Assembly: GCA_050012295.1 (NCBI GenBank)
Contig: JBEKHL010000043.1
Coordinates: 1 to 11,988 of the forward strand
Direction of reading: 5' to 3'
Length of the DNA: 11,988 nucleotides
DNA from: UBA6186 sp050012295
GTDB taxonomy: Bacteria > Pseudomonadota > Gammaproteobacteria > UBA6186 > Azoamicaceae
Shown here: positions 7,216 to 11,988 of the stretch, in pieces
How positions within the stretch are numbered: the first letter of the stretch is position 1
Layout of the letters: each line of letters opens with the position of its first letter
Position numbers and translations under genes: made by a program
The notes under the pieces: generated by a model
Database searches by the model: none
What the model was told of the DNA's origin: nothing
Seen by the model: the letters and a program-made list of their open reading frames with translations, nothing else

Positions 7216-7253
7216 CCCCTCTCCCGCACAGCGGGAGAGGGATTGGGTGAGGG
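7216..7253. repeat. REP-like GC-rich palindrome in the atpG-atpD gap
   Basis: CCCTCTCCCGC (7217-7227) pairs perfectly with GCGGGAGAGGG (7231-7241) around an ACA loop, an 11-bp stem in very AT-rich surroundings. It is followed by ATTGGGTGAGGG (7242-7253), a degenerate extra copy of the arm. This composition is typical of REP-type dispersed palindromes of many proteobacteria. It starts 14 bases past the atpG stop and ends 38 bases before the atpD start in transcription direction. There is no downstream T run, so it does not look like an intrinsic terminator. It might affect mRNA processing or stability. Copy number in the genome cannot be seen here. Confidence 0.8.
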
Positions 7254-7267
7254 TTCATTAAACTTTT

Positions 7268-8143
7268 TCATATACCAACCGATCCACCAACAATTTCAGA
7301 AATTTCCTTAGTAATTATTGCTTGACGTTCTTTATTAAAATTAAGCTGTAAGCCTTCTATAATTTGCTTAGCATTATCTGTAGCACTTTTCATGGCGATC
7401 ATTCGTGCTGACTGCTCACAAGCAATATTTTCAACCACCCCTTGATATACTAAAGACTCCACATAGCGTTTTAATAATAAATCTAATAAACTATCCCTGT
7501 CTGGCTCGAAAATATATTCAGTTTGTAACACTTGATTATTACTAAACAAACCATTTACAATTGGCAACAATTGTTTAATAGTTGGTTTTTGTTGCATAGT
7601 AGTTTCGAATTCATTATACGCTATATACAAACTATCTATTCTTTGTTCTTTATATTCTTGCAATAATACTTGAGTGATACCAATTAGATCCTGCATCTTC
7701 GGTTTTTTGCCAATTTTTTCTCGGCTTGCGATAACATTCACCTGTTCTCCAAATTTATTATTAAAAAATTTTTTAGACTTCTCCCCAATAGTAGCAAGTT
7801 TTATCTGGGCATTAACATTATTATTTTGCCATGCCGTTATACTGCTATAACATTTTCTAAACAAATTAATATTTAAACCACCGCACAAGCCTCTATCAGA
7901 AGCTATGATTAATAACCCGATATTAATCTCTGGCCGTTTAACAAAAAAATAATGTTTCTCTAAACAACCTAAAGACAAATTATTAATTAATTCACTAATT
8001 GCCGCAGAAAATGGTCGTGAAGATCGCATAACATCTTGTGCTTTCCGCATTTTGCTAGCAGAAATCATTTCCATAGCTCTAGTAATTTTCTCAGTGCTTT
8101 TTATGTTTTTTATCTTCGTTTTAATTTCATTTAATCTAGACAT
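7268..8143 (-). CDS. atpG: F1Fo ATP synthase gamma subunit
   Basis: The gamma subunit is the rotating central shaft of F1. The 291-residue protein (E. coli: 287) has the N-terminal coiled-coil helix with IKSTEKITRAMEMISASKMRKAQ (14-36), the central IIASDRGLCGGLN region (78-90), and the C-terminal helix with ARMIAMKSATDNA ending in EISEIVGGSVGI. The last residues differ slightly from the usual EIVGGA ending but the helix is intact. The ATG at 8143 lies 6 bases after the atpA stop; no strong Shine-Dalgarno is visible, so coupling to atpA translation is likely. Confidence 0.97.
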   Translation of the reverse strand: MSRLNEIKTKIKNIKSTEKITRAMEMISASKMRKAQDVMRSSRPFSAAISELINNLSLGCLEKHYFFVKRPEINIGLLIIASDRGLCGGLNINLFRKCYSSITAWQNNNVNAQIKLATIGEKSKKFFNNKFGEQVNVIASREKIGKKPKMQDLIGITQVLLQEYKEQRIDSLYIAYNEFETTMQQKPTIKQLLPIVNGLFSNNQVLQTEYIFEPDRDSLLDLLLKRYVESLVYQGVVENIACEQSARMIAMKSATDNAKQIIEGLQLNFNKERQAIITKEISEIVGGSVGI

Positions 8144-8149
8144 AAAATA

Positions 8150-9691
8150 CTATACTACCCATTTTAGTTTTTTAAAGTTCAATATTATTTCTATAATTTT
8201 ATTAGAAACCTCATCATTAAAATCTTTTTTAATATTTAAATCATCTAGAAAATCTCGATAATCTACTTCCACATAGTTATGTAATTCTTGTTCAAACTCA
8301 CCTATTTTTTTCAAAGGAACATCATCTAAATACCCATTAGATACCGCAAACAAACTAATCGCCATTAACCCTACAGAAATAGGGCAATATTGTTTTTGTT
8401 TAATTAGTTCTGTTACTCTTTGACCACGCTCTAATTGTGATAAAGTAACACTATCTAATTCTGAAGCAAATTGAGCAAAAGACGCTAACTCTCGATATTG
8501 CGCCAATACTAACCGCACCCCTATTCCTAGTTTTTTGATAATTTGTGTTTGAGCAGCCCCACCCACCCTAGATACCGACAATCCAGCATTTATTGCTGGA
8601 CGAATACCGGCATTAAATAAATCCGTATCTAAAAAAATTTGGCCATCGGTAATTGATATAACATTAGTAGGTATAAATGCGGAAACATCTCCGGCTTGTG
8701 TTTCAATAATTGGCAAAGCAGTTAGAGATCCGGTTTTGCCTTTTATTTCTCCATTACTTTGTAAAGTTACATATTCTTCATTAACTCTAGCTGCACGCTC
8801 TAACAATCTAGAATGTAAATAAAAAACATCCCCAGGATATGCTTCTCTACCAGGTGGTCTTCTTAACAATAAAGATATTTGTCGATACGCCCAAGCATGT
8901 TTAGTTAAGTCATCATAAATAATTAAAACATCTTCGCCTCGATCTCTAAAATACTCGCCCATAGTACATCCAGTATAAGGAGCAATATATTGCATAGATG
9001 CTACATCTGAAGCAGTAGCCGCTACCACAATAGTATGTTTCATAGCTTCATATTCTTGTAGTTTACGTACTACACTAGAAATAGAAGATGCTTTTTGTCC
9101 AATTGCCACATAAATACATACTACATTTTGATCTTTTTGATTAATTATAGTGTCTATAACTAATGCAGTCTTACCAGTTTGTCGATCACCAATTATTAAT
9201 TCTCTTTGTCCTCGACCAATTGGTACCATAGCATCAATAGATTTTAGTCCTGTTTGAAGTGGCGTAGAAACAGATTTTCTCCATATAACTCCTGGCGCTA
9301 CTTTTTCTATCGGAGAATATATTTTACAATCTAAGGCTACACCGCCATCAATTGGTTCTCCCAAAGCATTAACTACTCGACCAACCAACTCTGGTCCAAC
9401 TGGAACTTTAAAAACATCTCGGCTTAATTTAACTACTTGTCCTTCAGCAATATTATTAACATCTCCTAAGACCATTGCTCCAATACTATCTTGTTCCAAA
9501 TTTAATACGACACCAATTGTTCCATCTTCAAAAATTAATTTTTCACCATATTTAGCATCTTCTAAACCATAAATTTTAACTATACCATCTGCTACGCCAA
9601 TAATTTTACCTTCTTGGCTTCTAATATTAGCAAAATTAGAATCTTTAATTTTACTTTCGATTAGGCTGCTAATTTCTTTTGCGTTTAACAT
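8150..9691 (-). CDS. atpA: F1Fo ATP synthase alpha subunit
   Basis: The alpha subunit forms the non-catalytic nucleotide sites of F1. The protein is 513 residues, the same length as E. coli AtpA. It shows Walker A GDRQTGKT (168-175), IYVAIGQKAS (193-202), MGEYFRDRGED (244-254), Walker B LIIYDD (256-261), RRPPGREAYPGDVFYLHSRLLERAARVN (277-304) and VSRVGGAAQ with the arginine finger Arg375. The segment after Walker B reads KHAWAYRQ, with His265 where Gln is usual. A GGAG Shine-Dalgarno (9702-9705) in the last codons of atpH, 10 bases before the ATG, supports the start. Confidence 0.98.
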   Translation of the reverse strand: MLNAKEISSLIESKIKDSNFANIRSQEGKIIGVADGIVKIYGLEDAKYGEKLIFEDGTIGVVLNLEQDSIGAMVLGDVNNIAEGQVVKLSRDVFKVPVGPELVGRVVNALGEPIDGGVALDCKIYSPIEKVAPGVIWRKSVSTPLQTGLKSIDAMVPIGRGQRELIIGDRQTGKTALVIDTIINQKDQNVVCIYVAIGQKASSISSVVRKLQEYEAMKHTIVVAATASDVASMQYIAPYTGCTMGEYFRDRGEDVLIIYDDLTKHAWAYRQISLLLRRPPGREAYPGDVFYLHSRLLERAARVNEEYVTLQSNGEIKGKTGSLTALPIIETQAGDVSAFIPTNVISITDGQIFLDTDLFNAGIRPAINAGLSVSRVGGAAQTQIIKKLGIGVRLVLAQYRELASFAQFASELDSVTLSQLERGQRVTELIKQKQYCPISVGLMAISLFAVSNGYLDDVPLKKIGEFEQELHNYVEVDYRDFLDDLNIKKDFNDEVSNKIIEIILNFKKLKWVV

Positions 9692-9698
9692 TTAATAT

Positions 9699-10250
9699 TT
9701 ACTCCAATAATTCGTGCTGTAAATTTAGCAATTTTTTCTTAAAAGAATAATCAATTACTTCATCATTATATTTAATTATTATTCCAGCAATAATCGAACC
9801 ATCTACTGTATATTCCAATAAAACCTCTTTTTTAAAATATGCGGTTAAATCTTTATATAATTTTTTCTTTTGATTTTCATCCAAAAGAACTGCACTAATG
9901 ATTTTCACCCTTAATTTATCTTCGCTTTGTAAATATAATTTGTCATAATATTCGTAAATTTTTGGTATTAACAACAAATGCTTATTTTTAACTAATAATT
10001 TAATTAAATTCTCTATTAATGGCGAAATCATTATAGAATTAGTTAACGTTAATAAAAAATCTACTTTATTCTCTACACTTAATACACTATTATTAATTAA
10101 TTTTATTATCCTTGGTTCTTTAACCACTGTACTTAAAAATTCTAATAAAAATAAAAACTTTTCTTTAGAAATAGCAGCATTAAACTCATTAGCAATAGCA
10201 AAAATTGCTTTAGAGTATCCTCTAATTATATTGCTATTATTTTGTTCCAT
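9699..10250 (-). CDS. atpH: F1Fo ATP synthase delta subunit
   Basis: The delta subunit links F1 to the peripheral stalk at the top of the enzyme. This 183-residue protein (E. coli: 177) is the most divergent in the operon, as is normal for delta. It keeps the N-terminal six-helix domain opening (RGYSKAIFAIA, 10-20) and the family's best-conserved C-terminal strand, DGSIIAGIIIKYNDEVIDYSF, ending in LLNLQHELLE. It is rich in Lys, Ile, Leu and Asn, reflecting strong AT bias. Its start overlaps the end of atpF by 14 bases, implying coupled translation. Position between atpF and atpA confirms the call. Confidence 0.93.
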   Translation of the reverse strand: MEQNNSNIIRGYSKAIFAIANEFNAAISKEKFLFLLEFLSTVVKEPRIIKLINNSVLSVENKVDFLLTLTNSIMISPLIENLIKLLVKNKHLLLIPKIYEYYDKLYLQSEDKLRVKIISAVLLDENQKKKLYKDLTAYFKKEVLLEYTVDGSIIAGIIIKYNDEVIDYSFKKKLLNLQHELLE

Positions 10251-10719
10251 ATAATTTATTACTTACTTCAAGTAAAATAGTTTGATGTTTAGTTTGGTCC
10301 AAATGATTTTCTAATATTTTTTCAGCTCCTATAACAATTAATTGAGCTAAATGTTCTTTTAAATCTTGCTTTAATTTTAATTGCTCTCTTTCTAGTTCAA
10401 TACGTCCAGATGAAATTATTTCTTCTTTTTTAGTTTTAGCCTGAGCAACAGCTAAGTCCATAATGTGTATGGCTTGCTTTTTAGCCTCTACTACCAATTG
10501 CATACAATACTGTTTAGTCTCTGCCTCTTTACGTTTAGCAAAATCTTCTGCCATATTTAATTTTTGCTGACCTTTTTCAGCAGCTTGCAATCCCTGTATT
10601 ATTTTATTTTCTCGCTCTGCTAACGCTTTTATTAAATATGGCCAAATAAACTTCATAGTAAACCATACAAATATGGCAAACGTGATCATTTGTCCAAATA
10701 AAGTTGCATTAATATTCAT
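10237..10719 (-). CDS. atpF: F1Fo ATP synthase b subunit (peripheral stalk)
   Basis: Subunit b dimerises to form the peripheral stalk that holds F1 still. The 160-residue protein (E. coli: 156) starts MNINATLFGQMITFAIFVWF, with one membrane helix (about 6-28) followed by KFIWPYL and the conserved ALAERENKI (31-39). The rest is a long charged helix suited to a right-handed coiled coil. It begins 10 bases after the atpE stop with no strong Shine-Dalgarno (an A-rich leader). Its 3' end overlaps atpH by 14 bases. Confidence 0.96.
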   Translation of the reverse strand: MNINATLFGQMITFAIFVWFTMKFIWPYLIKALAERENKIIQGLQAAEKGQQKLNMAEDFAKRKEAETKQYCMQLVVEAKKQAIHIMDLAVAQAKTKKEEIISSGRIELEREQLKLKQDLKEHLAQLIVIGAEKILENHLDQTKHQTILLEVSNKLYGTK

Positions 10720-10729
10720 AATTATTTTT

Positions 10730-11038
10730 TTACTTTGGTAAAAACATTTCTAAATTATGCATAAATGGGTTAACAAAAGTAAAATATAACGCCATACCAA
10801 CTCCAATCATCGACACTGCATCTAAAAGACCTGCAATAATAAACATTTTTACTTGCAATTGGCCCATAATTTCCGGTTGTCTGGCTGCCCCCTCTAAAAA
10901 CTTTCCTCCTAAAATAGCAAAGCCAAACGCAGTACTAAAGGCACCTATTCCAATTAAAAATGCCGCTGCCCAAGCAGTAGTCTGCTGTAAACTAGAAACC
11001 ATTGCTGCAACCTGCAACATTGATGTTGTATCTATCAT
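10730..11038 (-). CDS. atpE: F1Fo ATP synthase c subunit (proton-carrying ring)
   Basis: A 102-residue, two-helix membrane protein that forms the rotor ring. Helix 1 runs about 22-45, the polar loop is GGKFLEGAARQPE (44-56), and helix 2 holds the proton-binding Asp73 in AGLLDAVSMIGVG (E. coli Asp61). It is longer than the E. coli protein (79 residues) at both ends: about 12 extra N-terminal residues and a PFMHNLEMFLPK tail. The first ATG is favoured by a GGGGG tract (11049-11053) 10 bases upstream; ATGs at residues 7 and 13 are alternatives. Aligned to E. coli on the conserved loop, Ser35 and Ala41 replace Gly23 and Gly29. The residue pattern points to H+ rather than Na+ coupling, as the usual Na+ ligands are not evident. 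Confidence 0.96.
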   Translation of the reverse strand: MIDTTSMLQVAAMVSSLQQTTAWAAAFLIGIGAFSTAFGFAILGGKFLEGAARQPEIMGQLQVKMFIIAGLLDAVSMIGVGMALYFTFVNPFMHNLEMFLPK

Positions 11039-11048
11039 TGTCTATCTA

Positions 11049-11053
11049 CCCCC
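11049..11053 (-). promoter_or_regulatory. G-rich ribosome binding site of atpE
   Basis: The minus strand has GGGGG followed by ten bases and the atpE ATG, the most G-rich stretch in the atpB-atpE gap (11039-11069). It can pair with the anti-Shine-Dalgarno CCUCC using a wobble. The c subunit is needed in about ten copies per complex, so a strong site here makes sense. It also fixes the first ATG as the start. Confidence 0.55.
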
Positions 11054-11069
11054 AATTATTTTTGTTAAT

Positions 11070-11837
11070 CTAATGTGTCTCTTCTGCCATAGCTAAATAT
11101 ATAATTGTTAAAATCATAAATATAAATGCTTGAATAGTTATAATCAAAACATGAAAAATAACCCAAGGACCACCTAACATCCATTGGCCCCACCAGGGTA
11201 ATAATGCAATTAAAATAAAAATTAACTCCCCAGCATACAAATTACCAAACAACCTTAATCCTAACGATAAAGGCTTGGCTAACCCTTCTACCGTTTTAAA
11301 AAAAATATTCATTGGAAATAACCAAATACTAAAAGGTCTGCCAACAAACTCAATACTAGCTTTTTTAACCCCCTTAATAGTTAGACCATAAAAAATTACT
11401 AATAAAAATACTGATATAGATAATCCCAGGGTTAAATTTGGATCAGTGGTTGGGACCACTTTAAAATGTAAATTTATATTAAAAAATCTTAAAATTACTG
11501 GAAATAAATCTACTGGCAATAGATCCATAGCATTCATCAAAAATACCCATACAAAAATAGTTAATGCCAATGGGCCCATAATTTGATTTTTACCATGGTA
11601 AGTATCATGAATTTGGGTATTAATAAATTCTATAATTAATTCAACAAAACTCTGTAATTTACTAGGAACCCCGCTAGTAGCATGTTTCGCTACAAAATAA
11701 AATACCGCTAAAAAACTTCCTCCCAAAATTATAGATCCTATCAATGTATCTATGTTAATCTGCCAAAATCCAGAACCATAAGATAAATTAGTCAAATGTT
11801 CTTTTATATAATCTGTTGATGTAACTAATGTTGTCAC
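11070..11837 (-). CDS. atpB: F1Fo ATP synthase a subunit (proton channel)
   Basis: Subunit a is the stator half of the proton path in the inner membrane. The 255-residue protein (E. coli: 271) has several hydrophobic helices and the family motifs: MDLLPVD (104-110), PTTDPNLT (129-136), LGLRLFGNLYAGE (192-204) with essential Arg195 and Glu204, and the last helix with His229 and Gln236 in IQAFIFMILTIIYL. These match E. coli Arg210, Glu219, His245 and Gln252. The start is GTG at 11837: an ATG one codon earlier in another frame is followed at once by a stop. AAGG (11846-11849) lies 8 bases upstream of the GTG. GTGA overlaps the atpI stop by 4 bases. Confidence 0.97.
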   Translation of the reverse strand: MTTLVTSTDYIKEHLTNLSYGSGFWQINIDTLIGSIILGGSFLAVFYFVAKHATSGVPSKLQSFVELIIEFINTQIHDTYHGKNQIMGPLALTIFVWVFLMNAMDLLPVDLFPVILRFFNINLHFKVVPTTDPNLTLGLSISVFLLVIFYGLTIKGVKKASIEFVGRPFSIWLFPMNIFFKTVEGLAKPLSLGLRLFGNLYAGELIFILIALLPWWGQWMLGGPWVIFHVLIITIQAFIFMILTIIYLAMAEETH

Positions 11838-11988
11838 ATTATTAACCTTAATAAATTTTTAATAAAATTCATAATTAAAAATACTATAACACTAATAATA
11901 AATATTAATGGCTCAATTGGTAAAAATTTAAATATTAGTGATAAAATTAAAATAAAGCTTAATAATTTGCCAAATTCCGCCACACACA
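11834..11988 (-). CDS. atpI: ATP synthase AtpI-like protein (C-terminal part, 5' end outside window)
   Basis: The minus frame from the window edge reads 50 codons and a TGA that overlaps the atpB start. It begins VAEFGKLLSFILILSLIF and continues as a mostly hydrophobic membrane segment with a short basic end (FIKNLLRLIM). A GEFGKL-like stretch followed by two membrane helices, directly before atpB, is typical of AtpI (proposed to help assemble the c ring and carry Mg2+). Only the C-terminal part can be seen, so the call rests on position and this short match. Confidence 0.8.
   Translation of the reverse strand, partial: CVAEFGKLLSFILILSLIFKFLPIEPLIFIISVIVFLIMNFIKNLLRLIM

Noticed and set aside
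7216..7253. The atpG-atpD hairpin as an intrinsic terminator
   Set aside because: No T run follows the stem on either strand, and termination here would cut off the catalytic beta subunit from its operon.
6906..8261. Plus-strand open frames antisense to atpD and across the atpG-atpA junction
   Set aside because: They mirror conserved ATP synthase coding sequence; the hydrophobic look of the second is what the reverse complement of an AT-rich, Lys/Asn-rich gene gives.
1..11988. CRISPR arrays, tRNA or rRNA genes, phage genes or a defence island
   Set aside because: I saw no regularly spaced repeats, no tRNA-like or rRNA-like segments and no phage or known defence genes; apart from pilV and the Rpn-like gene the content is housekeeping.

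Overview
The window is an AT-rich stretch (I did not count it in full, but A+T dominates everywhere) from a gammaproteobacterium. The main clue is the order atpI-atpB-atpE-atpF-atpH-atpA-atpG-atpD-atpC followed by glmU-glmS, a classic gammaproteobacterial arrangement. The low GC, the style of the c subunit (RQPE loop) and alpha subunit (an AWAYRQ motif), and an Rpn/YhgA-like nuclease gene would fit a Legionellales-type or other host-associated lineage. That placement is inference.

Layout, from right to left because nearly everything is on the minus strand. The F1Fo ATP synthase operon fills 5364-11988: the C-terminal end of atpI (cut by the window edge), then atpB, atpE, atpF, atpH, atpA, atpG, atpD and atpC. 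All eight structural genes are intact and tightly packed, with short gaps or overlaps. The one roomy internal gap (7178-7267, between gamma and beta) holds a GC-rich 11-bp perfect hairpin of REP type. Next, on the opposite strand, is a lone PilV-like minor prepilin gene (4764-5357) wedged between atpC and glmU. It is followed by glmU (UDP-GlcNAc synthesis), glmS (glucosamine-6-phosphate synthase) and a SRAP/YedK-type abasic-site protein gene. These three are nearly contiguous and probably form one operon. The left edge (1-758) carries most of a PD-(D/E)XK Rpn-like nuclease gene that runs out of the window.

How the genes work together: the atp genes build one membrane rotary enzyme. GlmS and GlmU supply UDP-GlcNAc for peptidoglycan and LPS. 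The SRAP protein protects abasic sites in single-stranded DNA and appears to ride on the glm transcript. The prepilin gene separates the atp and glm blocks, so glmU probably needs its own promoter. A shared, near-symmetric -10 element at 4751-4757 could serve both pilV and glmU.

Most of the window is ordinary housekeeping sequence. I found no evidence for a new multi-gene system. The points that merit attention are the pilV insertion with a possible vestigial start codon of a lost downstream pilin gene, the symmetric promoter with a near-leaderless pilV start, the REP-like hairpin inside the atp operon, unusual residues in helix 1 of the c subunit, and the SRAP gene attached to glmS.
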